From: Pseudomonadota bacterium
Lineage (GTDB): Bacteria; Pseudomonadota; Alphaproteobacteria; RF32; CAG-239
Length of the DNA: 29,675 bases
Direction: 5' to 3'
Assembly (NCBI GenBank): GCA_018362935.1
Contig: JAHALQ010000016.1
Coordinates: 1-29,675, forward strand
A program made the position numbers and the translations under genes. Below the pieces are notes generated by a model. The model worked only from the letters and a program-made list of their open reading frames with translations, ran no database searches and was not told the origin of the DNA. Position 1 is the first letter of the stretch. The number at the start of each line of letters is the position of its first letter. This document shows positions 13,627-21,297 of this stretch, piece after piece.

Positions 13627-15741
13627 CTAGATTTGTCCTATGGTTTTGATTTTCGCCTTGGGATGAATTTCATTCTGCGACATGACAACCGTCAGCGGAC
13701 GGAAGCGCTCGATTATCGAACGGACAAACGGACGAACCGACGGGCTGGTCAGAATCACGCCGCTCTCGCCTTTGACAGCCAGTTCTTCGGTCACGGTGCG
13801 GACTTTGTTAATGAATCCCTGCAAAGTGCTCGGCGCCATGGCAAGCTGACGTTCGTCGCCGTCACCGACAATCGCTTCGGCAAAAGCTTTTTCCCATTCT
13901 GCCGACAGCGTAATCAGCGGGATTACGCCGAATTCATTGGCATAAGCATTGGAAAGCTGGCGGCTCAGGCGGGCGCGGACATGCTCGGTAATCATCATGA
14001 GGCTGTGCGTGGTGCCGACGGCCTCGGAAATGCCTTCCAAAATGGTCGGCAAATCGCGGATGGAAACGCGTTCCTGAAGCAAGTTCTGCAAAACGCGCTG
14101 CAAAGCGCCAAGGCTGATTTTGCCCGGAATAAGCTCTTTGACCAGCTTCTGGTGCTCCTTGTCGAGTTCGTCGAGCAGCTTCTGGGTTTCGGCATACGAC
14201 AGCAGCTCCGGCATATTGTCCTTGACAAGTTCGGTAATATGAGTGGTGACAACCGTCGCCGGATCGACCACCGTATAACCGCGGAACATCGCTTCCTCGC
14301 GGTAAGACTGGTCAACCCACATGGCCTTGAGCCCGAAAGTCGGTTCAAAAGTCTGTTCGCCGGGCAGCGTTATCGGCTCGCCGCGCGGATCCATAACCAG
14401 AAGCTGGGTCGGGCGCAATTCGCCTTTGCCGGATTTGACCTCTTTGATGTAAATGTTGTACTCATTGGCCTCCAGCTGCATGTTGTCCTGAATGCGGATG
14501 GACGGCATGACAAAACCGAGTTCGGAAGCCAGCGCGCGGCGCAAAGCCTTAATCTGGTCGGTCAGCTTGCGGTTGGTTTCCTCATTAATCAGCGGCAACA
14601 GGCCGTAGCCGATTTCCAAACGGATTAAGTCGACGCGCAAAGCATTGGCAATCGGCTCGTCGGCGGCTTTGCTGATTTTGCCCTGCTTCTGCTCCTGCTC
14701 CAAAACTGCCTGTGCCTGCGCCTGCATTTCCTTCTGGCGCCGGTCAAGATAATAAGCGGTGCTGCCGGTCAATGCCGCCAAAATCATAAACGGAATAAAC
14801 GGCGTGCCGGGAATAATGCCCAGCGCAATCGCTAAAAAGGCACTCATGCCAAGCGCTTTGGGATAATTGGCCAGCTGGTCAAACAAAACCTTGTCGGCAG
14901 AATCGGTCATGCCGGCTTTGGAAACCAGTATACCGGCGGCAACCGAAACAATCAGCGCCGGAACCTGGCTGACCAGACCGTCACCCACGGTCAGGCGGGT
15001 ATAGGTTTCGCCGGCGGCCGAAAAACTCATGTCATTCTGCACCATACCGATAATGATACCGGCGATAATATTAATAAAAGTTATCAGCAAACCGGCAATC
15101 GCGTCGCCGCGGACAAATTTCGAGGCACCGTCCATGGCGCCGTAAAAGGAACTTTCTTTGCTTAAATCCTCACGGCGCTTTTTGGCCTCGTCCTCGTTAA
15201 TCAGCCCCGATGACAAATCGGCGTCAATCGCCATCTGTTTGCCGGGCATGGCATCCAAGGCAAAACGCGCGGCAACCTCGGCAATACGCCCGGAACCTTT
15301 GGTAATGACCACAAAGTTGACCAAAACCAAAATCGCGAAGACAATGACGCCGATAACAAAATTGTTGCCCATAATGAACCCGCCGAAGGCCTTGATGACC
15401 TCACCGGCGGCATCCGGCCCCATATAACCGCGCGACAAAATCAGCCTTGTCGATGCCAGGTTCAGGGACAGGCGGTACATGGTGGTAATCAGCAAAACCA
15501 GCGGAAAAGCGCTGAACTCAATCGGCTTTTCGATAAAGATTGCCATCATCAGCACAATGCAGGACAAGGTTATCGAAAAGGCCAAAGCCACGTCGAGCAG
15601 CCATGCCGGCATCGGCATAATCAGGATAACCAGCATTAAAATAATGGCAAAGGCAAAGAAAATATCGCCGCGCTTGGTCGAGTTGACGAGCATTTCCTTG
15701 ACGGTATCACCCAGAGATTTTCGAACAGGAGGAGTTGCCAT
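13627..15741 (-). CDS. flhA: Flagellar type III export gate protein FlhA
   Basis: A 704-residue protein of normal family length. The N-terminal half has about eight membrane helices, and the conserved cytoplasmic FHIPEP loop is seen as DAMPGKQMAIDADLSSGLI followed by KESSFYGAMDGASKFVRGDA, diagnostic for the family. The C-terminal cytoplasmic half (from about residue 350) binds export chaperones and contains VDPATVVTTHITEL and LLQERVSIRDLPTILEGI. FlhA forms the nonameric ring of the flagellar export apparatus in the inner membrane. It is 6 nt downstream of flbD and 3 nt upstream of flhF. FlhB and the FliPQR genes are not in the window. Confidence 0.97.
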   Translation of the reverse strand: MATPPVRKSLGDTVKEMLVNSTKRGDIFFAFAIILMLVILIMPMPAWLLDVALAFSITLSCIVLMMAIFIEKPIEFSAFPLVLLITTMYRLSLNLASTRLILSRGYMGPDAAGEVIKAFGGFIMGNNFVIGVIVFAILVLVNFVVITKGSGRIAEVAARFALDAMPGKQMAIDADLSSGLINEDEAKKRREDLSKESSFYGAMDGASKFVRGDAIAGLLITFINIIAGIIIGMVQNDMSFSAAGETYTRLTVGDGLVSQVPALIVSVAAGILVSKAGMTDSADKVLFDQLANYPKALGMSAFLAIALGIIPGTPFIPFMILAALTGSTAYYLDRRQKEMQAQAQAVLEQEQKQGKISKAADEPIANALRVDLIRLEIGYGLLPLINEETNRKLTDQIKALRRALASELGFVMPSIRIQDNMQLEANEYNIYIKEVKSGKGELRPTQLLVMDPRGEPITLPGEQTFEPTFGLKAMWVDQSYREEAMFRGYTVVDPATVVTTHITELVKDNMPELLSYAETQKLLDELDKEHQKLVKELIPGKISLGALQRVLQNLLQERVSIRDLPTILEGISEAVGTTHSLMMITEHVRARLSRQLSNAYANEFGVIPLITLSAEWEKAFAEAIVGDGDERQLAMAPSTLQGFINKVRTVTEELAVKGESGVILTSPSVRPFVRSIIERFRPLTVVMSQNEIHPKAKIKTIGQI

Positions 15742-15747
15742 CAGTAA

Positions 15748-17055
15748 TTATTGTCCTTGTGGTGCGGAAGGAAGGTCAAAGCCTTCTTCCTGGTACTGTT
15801 TCAGTTTATTGCGCAGCGTGCGGATGGATATGCCCAGAATATTGGCTGCCGTCGTGCGGTTGCCCATGGTATGCCTGAGCGTGTCGATAATCAGCTTGCG
15901 CTCCATTCCGGCCACCGTCTGCCCGACAGCAGGCGCCTCGTTTTCTTTGACTGCCTGCGGATTTTGCAGCATGACGGCATCTATGCCGATTTCATCGCCG
16001 CTGCACAGCAATACGGCGCGGTGCATGGTGTTTTCAAGCTCGCGGACATTGCCGGGCCACAGATAATGCAGCAGAGCGTCGGCCGCTTCTTTGCTTAAAT
16101 CCTTCATCGGCAGTTCGTTCAGCTCGGAATATTTTTTGATGAAATGCTTGGCCAAAACCAATATGTCATCCGGACGGTCTTTCAAATCAGGAATGTTGAG
16201 GCTGATAACGTTCAGACGGTAATACAAATCCTGGCGGAATGTCCCGTTCTGCACGGCTTCTTCCAAATTGCGGTTGGAGGTGGCAATAATGCGGGTATTT
16301 ATTTTTATCGGCGCCTTGCCGCCGATGCGGTCAATTTCTTTTTCCTGAATCGCGCGCAGCAGTTTGGCCTGGATGCCGATGTCCATTTCCGAGATTTCAT
16401 CGAGCAGCAGCGTGCCGTCGCTGGCTTCCTCAAATTTGCCGATACGCCGCGACACCGCGCCGGTAAAAGCGCCTTTTTCATAACCGAACAGTTCGGATTC
16501 AAGAAGGGTTTCGGGAATCGCCGCGCAGTTGACCGCCACAAATTTCTTGTTGGCGCGCTTGGAATTGTCATGAATAAAGCGCGAAAAAATTTCCTTACCG
16601 GTTCCTGAAGAGCCGGTCAGCAGTACGCTGGCTTCCGACGGCGCAATCTGTTTGGCAATTCTTAAGATATTTTCGGTTTTTTTGTCACCGTATATCAGCG
16701 CGTGGTTTTCCCGCGTGGCTGCGGCCAGCACCGCGCCGATTAATTCCGGATCGGGAGGCAGAGGGATGTACTCCTTGGCTCCGGCTTTAATCGCCTTAAC
16801 GGCCAGACTGGCGTCATTGGCAACTCCGCAGGCCACAACCAATACATTGATGCGTTCCTGCTCCAAAGACGAAATAAATTTATGGATGTCCAGCTTGACA
16901 TCTATCATCACCAGTTCGACGCTTTTGCCCGAACGCAAAACATCAAGCGCCTGCTCGACCGTGGCAGCCAGAGAAACCTGCCCGCCCTGGGCAATAGCGA
17001 TTTTGCTCGCTGCCCCAATCTGCCCGTCTAATGTTCCGACAATCAGCAATTCCAT
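15748..17055 (-). CDS. flbD: FlbD-like sigma-54-dependent flagellar transcription activator
   Basis: A 435-residue activator. Residues 1-115 form a receiver-like domain closely resembling Caulobacter FlbD (LIVGTLDGQIG, VVACGVAND, AIKAGAKEYIPLPPDPELI). It lacks the acidic pair and the conserved lysine of phosphorylated receivers, so activation is probably not by phosphotransfer; Caulobacter FlbD is controlled by FliX. The AAA+ domain carries Walker A GSSGTGKE (148-155), the sigma-54 contact loop GAFTGA (195-200), Walker B TLLLDE (215-220) and a GNVRELEN segment. The C-terminal Fis-type helix-turn-helix is TAANILGISIRTLRNKL. It most likely activates the sigma-54 promoter upstream of fliK in this window. 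It lies inside the operon between fliN and flhA, so it would be made together with class II flagellar parts. Confidence 0.93.
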   Translation of the reverse strand: MELLIVGTLDGQIGAASKIAIAQGGQVSLAATVEQALDVLRSGKSVELVMIDVKLDIHKFISSLEQERINVLVVACGVANDASLAVKAIKAGAKEYIPLPPDPELIGAVLAAATRENHALIYGDKKTENILRIAKQIAPSEASVLLTGSSGTGKEIFSRFIHDNSKRANKKFVAVNCAAIPETLLESELFGYEKGAFTGAVSRRIGKFEEASDGTLLLDEISEMDIGIQAKLLRAIQEKEIDRIGGKAPIKINTRIIATSNRNLEEAVQNGTFRQDLYYRLNVISLNIPDLKDRPDDILVLAKHFIKKYSELNELPMKDLSKEAADALLHYLWPGNVRELENTMHRAVLLCSGDEIGIDAVMLQNPQAVKENEAPAVGQTVAGMERKLIIDTLRHTMGNRTTAANILGISIRTLRNKLKQYQEEGFDLPSAPQGQ

Positions 17056-17075
17056 AAACTATCGTACCTTTCTTC

Positions 17076-17432
17076 TTATTTCGCGGCCGATTTGACAATC
17101 TCGGTCATGGTGATGCCCAGCTTATCGTCAACGACGACAACTTCGCCGCGGGCAACCAGATTGTTGTTGACATAAATGTCTATCGCCTCGCCGACTTTGC
17201 GGTCAAGCTCGATAATCGCGCCTTTGTTCAGCTTCATCAGCTGGCTGACTTTCATCCGGGTTTTGCCGAGCACGGCCGATACCTTAACCGGGATGTTGTA
17301 AACGGCTTCCAAATCGCTGGTCGACGTCGGAATGTCAAAGTCGTCCATGGCGTTGTCGTTTTTGAGAATCGGCTCGTCATTCAGCGCCGAGCTTTCATCC
17401 ATCTCATCCAATTCTAAATTGTTGTTTTCCAT
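17076..17432 (-). CDS. fliN: Flagellar motor switch protein FliN
   Basis: A 118-residue protein when started at ATG 17432, which has GAGAGGG about 5 nt upstream; the longer frame to 17453 overlaps the fliH stop and lacks a better site. Residues 1-45 are acidic and disordered (ELDEMDESSALNDEPI). Residues about 46-115 are the SpoA domain (YNIPVKVSAVLGKTRMKVSQLMKLNKGAIIELDRKVGEAIDIYVNNNLVARGEVVVVDDKLGITMTEIV), which forms the C-ring base and docks FliH. It lies between fliH and flbD. FliM is not encoded in the window. Confidence 0.95.
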   Translation of the reverse strand: MENNNLELDEMDESSALNDEPILKNDNAMDDFDIPTSTSDLEAVYNIPVKVSAVLGKTRMKVSQLMKLNKGAIIELDRKVGEAIDIYVNNNLVARGEVVVVDDKLGITMTEIVKSAAK

Positions 17433-17442
17433 TTTCCCTCTC

Positions 17443-18138
17443 TCAGTTGTCAAGCAGGTTTTCGACCTGCGAAATCATATGGGCGGCGCTTCTTTCGACA
17501 CCGCCGTTTTTCCATTCTATCTTGCAATCGGAAAGCCCGAGGCTGTCATCCTTATGCAGCGCGATTTTGCCTTCAAAATCATTCTTTTCGGCCAGACGCG
17601 AAATCTTCGGCGCGATATCGCCGATTATATCCGGATTAAAGCGGAATGACAAGCTGCCTTCTTTGGCAAAATTCTTAAAATTATCGCTGATAAAAGCCTC
17701 GACTTCCGCCACCGCGACTTCTTCCTCCAGACTGGGCAGCAGTTTTCTGACCAGACTGACCGCGAAACGCAGCGCGCTTTGCTCCTGTTCGGTGCTCCGG
17801 GTGCTGACATCGGCCAAAATCGTCATCAGGCGGTTATTGATATTGTCCAGCAAAACCGTTTCCGCTTTCTCATGTTCCGACACGGCGGCATTAAATCCGC
17901 GCTCATAGCCTTTTTCTTCGGCGGCGCGCGATGCGGCATCCAAATCTTCCTGAGAATAAGAAACCGCCGGCGTCTGCACCTCCGGTTTTTCCTCAACCGG
18001 CTCGGCCTCGACAAATTCTGCGTCAGTAATTTTTTCTTCCGGTTCCGGCACAGGCTCGACCGTTATTTCCGGCTCGGCCTTTTGGGGCCGTTCCGGAATA
18101 ACAAAATTGTCAAACATATATTTCTTATAATCAGCCAA
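17443..18138 (-). CDS. fliH: Flagellar assembly protein FliH-like
   Basis: A 231-residue protein. Residues 1-65 are rich in Pro, Glu and Val. Residues 66-130 contain a helical, Ala/Glu-rich stretch (DLDAASRAAEEKGYERGFNAAVSEHEKAE) of the kind that makes the FliH stalk, and residues 130-231 form the C-terminal FliI-binding type domain (LRFAVSLVRKLLPSLEEEVAVAEVEAFI...GLSDCKIEWKNGGVERS). FliH is the stator-like regulator of the FliI export ATPase and links it to FliN. Sequence conservation is always low in this family; the position between fliG and fliN is the strongest support. fliI is not in the window. Confidence 0.85.
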   Translation of the reverse strand: MADYKKYMFDNFVIPERPQKAEPEITVEPVPEPEEKITDAEFVEAEPVEEKPEVQTPAVSYSQEDLDAASRAAEEKGYERGFNAAVSEHEKAETVLLDNINNRLMTILADVSTRSTEQEQSALRFAVSLVRKLLPSLEEEVAVAEVEAFISDNFKNFAKEGSLSFRFNPDIIGDIAPKISRLAEKNDFEGKIALHKDDSLGLSDCKIEWKNGGVERSAAHMISQVENLLDN

Positions 18139-18154
18139 ACCGCTTTTCCTTGTT

Positions 18155-19177
18155 TTAGTAAATCAGCTCGTCGCTGTCTTTGCCTTCGCTGACGACAATC
18201 TCGCCGGCATTTGCCAAATCCTTGGCCGTCGTTACAACATATTGCTGAGCTTCTTCAACATCGCGAAGCCGTACCGGCCCCATAGAATCCATATCTTCCT
18301 TAATGATTTTTCCGGCACGCGAAGACATATTGTTGAAGAACAGCTCTTTAATGGTGTCGGAAGCGCCCTTCAAAGCAATTGCCAGCTTGTCCTTATCAAT
18401 ATTGCGCAGCAAGACCTGAATGCCCTGGGCATCGATGCGAATCAAATCTTCAAACGTGAACATCAAGGATTTGACGCGGTCGGCGCTTTCGCGGTTGCGT
18501 TCTTCCAAAGCTTCCATAAAACGGGCTTCGGTGTTGCGGTCAAGCGAGTTAAAGATGTCGGCAATCAACTCATGCGAATCGCGGCGGGTCGACTTTGAGA
18601 GGTTGCTCATAAATTCTTTGCGCAGCGTTTTTTCCAACCCGTCCAAGACTTCCTTTTGAACCGAATCCATACGCAGCATGCGCATGACAATTTCCATGGC
18701 AAAATTTTCGGGGAACAGCGCGATAACCTTGGCGGCATGTTCGGCGCGAATCTTGGATAAAATGACCGCAATGGTCTGCGGATATTCGTTTTTCAGATAA
18801 TTAGCCAGCACATGCTCGTTGACATTGCCGAGTTTGTCCCACATGGTGCGTCCGGCCGGGCCTCTGATTTCTTCCATAATCACCGACACGCGGTCTTTGT
18901 CCATGGCCTTGGCCAACAAACGCTCGGTGCTCTCGTAAGTTCCGATGAGGCTGCCGGTGTTGGACAAACGGTCGTTAAACTCAACCAGCAGCTGCTCAAC
19001 CACATTGGAATTTATTTTGCCGAGACTGGCCATGATAACCGAAAGCTCTTTGATTTCTTCATCGTCCATCATCGAAAACAGGGTCGCCGACCGCTCCTCG
19101 TCCAACGATAGCATCAGCACGGCAGCTTTCTGCTGATTGGAGAGTACGTTATAATCATCAATAACATTTTGCTTCAT
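18155..19177 (-). CDS. fliG: Flagellar motor switch protein FliG
   Basis: A 340-residue protein of normal length. The N-terminal FliF-binding domain contains LSNQQKAAVLMLSLDEERSATLFSMMDDEEIKELS. The middle domain has the motif EYPQ (ANYLKNEYPQTIAVILSKI; usual form EHPQ), the FliM contact. The C-terminal torque domain contains MFTFEDLIRIDAQGIQVLLRNID and MSSRAGKIIKEDMDSMGPVRLRDVEEAQ, with the conserved charged residues that meet the stator. It lies 11 nt after fliF. Confidence 0.97.
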   Translation of the reverse strand: MKQNVIDDYNVLSNQQKAAVLMLSLDEERSATLFSMMDDEEIKELSVIMASLGKINSNVVEQLLVEFNDRLSNTGSLIGTYESTERLLAKAMDKDRVSVIMEEIRGPAGRTMWDKLGNVNEHVLANYLKNEYPQTIAVILSKIRAEHAAKVIALFPENFAMEIVMRMLRMDSVQKEVLDGLEKTLRKEFMSNLSKSTRRDSHELIADIFNSLDRNTEARFMEALEERNRESADRVKSLMFTFEDLIRIDAQGIQVLLRNIDKDKLAIALKGASDTIKELFFNNMSSRAGKIIKEDMDSMGPVRLRDVEEAQQYVVTTAKDLANAGEIVVSEGKDSDELIY

Positions 19178-19188
19178 ATCGGTTTTCC

Positions 19189-20805
19189 TCAGTTATCGTT
19201 GTTATAAAGCCATGAACGGATAACATTGACGGCCGCTTCGGGATTTTTCTCAACCACGTTGTTAAGTTTTTTGAGCGAAGAAACCTTAACCCGCCCGTCA
19301 ACTTTATTAAGGTTAATCAGCTCGTCGGTTCCGTCATCGTCTTCATTCAGAAAATTCGACAACAGAAGGCTGTCTTCATCCGAGCCGGAAAGCAGTTTTT
19401 CGCCGCCGCCGGAAGCCGGTTCAAAGGCATTATTAATCAGCGGGCGAACCACCAACAAGATAACCAGTATCGCCACGATTGCAACGCCCAGACCCTCGGC
19501 AATGCGCAGCAATTCGTCTTTGGTAAAGCCCATGTAGAGGACTTCGGAAATTTCATCGACATCGGCGGTGATGCTGGTGAAACGCATGTTCTCGACATCG
19601 ACCACGTCGCCGCGGTTGGCGTCAAAACCGACCGCCGATTTGACCAAGGCGGTGATTTTTTCCATTTCGGCCTCAGTTCGCGGACGGTACACCTCTTCGC
19701 CTTCGGCATTTTTTTCATAAACGCCGTCAACCATAACCGCCGTTGTCAGGCGTTTTATGGTGCCGGTATTTTTGACCTTGTTGCGGACGACTTTGGAAAT
19801 CTCATAGTTTATCGTTTCCTCAACCTTGGAATTCTGGTTGTACTGCCCCGCATTCGCACTCACCACGTCGCCGTTGGGAATATTCTGCGCAACCGTCACC
19901 GGCTGGCTGTTCTGTCCCGTCGTGCCCTGCTCGGTCAAAGTTGCCTGCGAGCGGATAACCTGGCTCTCAGGATCATAAATTTCTTCATTGGTGACGACTT
20001 CGTCAAAGTCCATCTCAATATTAACCTGCGCTTTGGCTTTGCCGGGACCGACGGTTTTTTCCAGCAAATCCTGTACTTTGGCCGCCAGTTTGCGCTCCTG
20101 CTCCAGACGCAGCAGCTCGTTATTGACATTTTTCACCGCCGGGCTGTCCGGATCGCTGAAGTCATTGGTCAGCAGATTGCCGGTGCTGTCGACAATCGAC
20201 ACGTTCTTGACTTCCAGCTTCGGCACCGCCGCGGCAACCAGTTTCTGAATCGACTGGACATTCTGCATACTCAGCGCGCCGTCGCGGGTTTTAATGACAA
20301 CAGACGCCGTCGGCATCTGCTCTTCGCGGGAAAACATCTCGCGCTTGGGCAGAACCAGATGCACGCGCGCCGATTTAATATTGTCAACCGAGCGAATCGT
20401 TCGCGCCAGCTCGCCTTCCAATGCGCGAATCAAATTAACATTCTGCACAAAATTGGTTGAACCCAGCGCATCGGTATTGTCAAACACCTCATAACCGACA
20501 TTCGAGCCTTTGGAAGCCATCGCCAGTTCCGCCGTATCCACGCGCATGCGGTTGACCTCATCCACCGGAACCATGACTTCTGTCCCGTTTTTGGTCAGTT
20601 TGTATTTCACATTGGCGGTTTCCAGCCGGGCAACAATCTGCTTGGCGTCTTCCAGCTCCAAATCGGTGTACAGAACCGCATATTCGGAACTGTTCATCTG
20701 AATGCCGATGTAAACAAAAAAGCTGATTAAAAAGATGATAATCGCCGCTATGGAAGCCAGACGCCCCGGCGACATATTCCTTAGTGTTTGCAGTATATTA
20801 TTCAC
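19189..20805 (-). CDS. fliF: Flagellar MS-ring protein FliF
   Basis: A 538-residue protein if translated from GTG 20805, which has GGGGA about 5 nt upstream. The open frame extends to a TTG at 20817 with no ribosome-binding site. TM1 is at about 13-33 (LASIAAIIIFLISFFVYIGI) and TM2 near 438-458 (LGVAIVAILVILLVVRPLI). Between them are ring-building motifs such as SARVHLVLPKREMF and QSIQKLVAAAVPKLEVKNVSIVDS, and the C-terminus (NLNKVDGRVKVSSLKKLNNVVEKNPEAAVNVIRSWL) is the FliG-binding tail. FliF assembles first in the inner membrane and nucleates the basal body. It heads the ten-gene operon. Confidence 0.97.
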   Translation of the reverse strand: MNNILQTLRNMSPGRLASIAAIIIFLISFFVYIGIQMNSSEYAVLYTDLELEDAKQIVARLETANVKYKLTKNGTEVMVPVDEVNRMRVDTAELAMASKGSNVGYEVFDNTDALGSTNFVQNVNLIRALEGELARTIRSVDNIKSARVHLVLPKREMFSREEQMPTASVVIKTRDGALSMQNVQSIQKLVAAAVPKLEVKNVSIVDSTGNLLTNDFSDPDSPAVKNVNNELLRLEQERKLAAKVQDLLEKTVGPGKAKAQVNIEMDFDEVVTNEEIYDPESQVIRSQATLTEQGTTGQNSQPVTVAQNIPNGDVVSANAGQYNQNSKVEETINYEISKVVRNKVKNTGTIKRLTTAVMVDGVYEKNAEGEEVYRPRTEAEMEKITALVKSAVGFDANRGDVVDVENMRFTSITADVDEISEVLYMGFTKDELLRIAEGLGVAIVAILVILLVVRPLINNAFEPASGGGEKLLSGSDEDSLLLSNFLNEDDDGTDELINLNKVDGRVKVSSLKKLNNVVEKNPEAAVNVIRSWLYNNDN

Positions 20806-20827
20806 TAGATTCCCCAATCGTAGCCGT

Positions 20828-20833
20828 ATTATA
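20828..20833 (-). promoter_or_regulatory. Possible -10 element close to fliF
   Basis: A perfect TATAAT on the minus strand within TTGTATAATACGG. A matching -35 box at the usual distance is not evident, so it may depend on an activator. The predicted start near 20821 would leave a leader of about 16 nt before GTG 20805. It would allow fliF transcription independent of the structured leader upstream. Confidence 0.35.
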
Positions 20834-20949
20834 CAAATAAACTTCCGCCCGTCCGCAGACAGGCCTGAATTTCCCCATTTATTTACGTTTTAACTTACTT
20901 TTTCCCTTTAGTGAATTAATTATTTGAGATATTCACAGCCCGGTGCGAA

Positions 20950-20959
20950 GCCGTACGGC
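20950..20959. repeat. Perfect 10-bp palindrome in the fliF upstream region
   Basis: GCCGTACGGC is self-complementary and GC-rich in an AT-rich spacer, about 145 bp upstream of fliF. It could be an operator half-site pair; no family is recognised. Confidence 0.4.
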
Positions 20960-20964
20960 GATAT

Positions 20965-20985
20965 GTGATTAGTGATTAGTGATTA
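20965..20985. repeat. Three tandem GTGATTA heptamers
   Basis: Three perfect, contiguous copies of GTGATTA lie 6 bp from the GCCGTACGGC palindrome in the fliF upstream region. Contiguous 7-bp repeats do not match helical phasing, so they may be slippage products rather than operator sites. Confidence 0.7.
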
Positions 20986-21002
20986 ATAATACTGATTTTG
21001 TT

Positions 21003-21172
21003 GAAAACAAAACCGCCTTAAATAAATTAAGGCGGGGAGTTCATAAACGTCCAAGAATAGCCCGGGTTATTCGACATACAAGTACGCTTATATCCCCGGC
21101 TCCCCATATAAGGAGTTGTTCTTACTTCTTGGAAGGAGTTATGATGCTCCACTTTCGGAACTCCCGAAAGCA
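21003..21172 (-). ncRNA. Candidate structured RNA or fliF operon leader
   Basis: The spacer encodes a minus-strand RNA of about 168 nt. Near its 5' end, CTTTCGG/CCGAAAG (21164-21170 with 21152-21158) makes a hairpin whose loop region 21158-21165 is complementary over 8 bases to 21035-21042 (GGGAGTTC with GAACTCCC), just before the terminator stem. A long-range helix pairs 21126-21133 with 21050-21057 (8 bp) and 21139-21144 with 21041-21046 (6 bp). Inside are hairpins CTCC/GGGAG and AGCCGGG/CCCGGGCT. A good promoter precedes it and a terminator ends it, about 190 nt before fliF. I do not recognise a known RNA family. It may be a free small RNA or a terminator-controlled leader. Confidence 0.55.
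21004..21035 (-). terminator. Intrinsic terminator between candidate RNA and fliF
   Basis: CCGCCTTAA and TTAAGGCGG (21027-21035 and 21013-21021) form a perfect 9-bp stem with a 5-base loop. On the minus strand it is followed by TTTTGTTTT. It lies well downstream of the separate flgE terminator at 21228-21256, so it must end something that starts between the two. Confidence 0.8.
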
Positions 21173-21177
21173 GAGCC

Positions 21178-21205
21178 AGTATAAAAGACATTTCTTAATT
21201 TGCAA
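21178..21205 (-). promoter_or_regulatory. Sigma-70-like promoter of the candidate RNA
   Basis: Minus-strand -35 TTGCAA (21200-21205), 16-bp spacer, -10 TATACT (21178-21183). The predicted start near 21171 lies at the base of the first hairpin of the candidate RNA. Confidence 0.6.
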
Positions 21206-21227
21206 TTAAAAAACTCTTACCGGATTT

Positions 21228-21256
21228 ATAAAAACCCCGGCCTTTCTGGCCGGGGT
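21228..21256 (-). terminator. Intrinsic terminator after flgE
   Basis: CCCCGGCC and GGCCGGGG form a perfect 8-bp stem around TTTCT, followed on the minus strand by TTTTT. It lies about 45 nt after the flgE stop codon and ends the fliK-flgD-flgE operon. Confidence 0.9.
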
Positions 21257-21297
21257 TTGCGTTTTAGGAGGTTATATTACTTATTCACTGATTAGAA

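Noticed and set aside
13021..14628. Long 535-codon open frame on the plus strand opposite flhF and flhA
   Set aside because: It is entirely antisense to two well-identified genes, spans their junction, has a composition typical of antisense frames in GC-rich codon positions, and resembles no protein.
20979..21209. 76-codon plus-strand frame in the flgE-fliF spacer
   Set aside because: No ribosome-binding site, it runs through the terminator hairpin and the paired segments of the candidate RNA, and its product is unlike any protein known to me.
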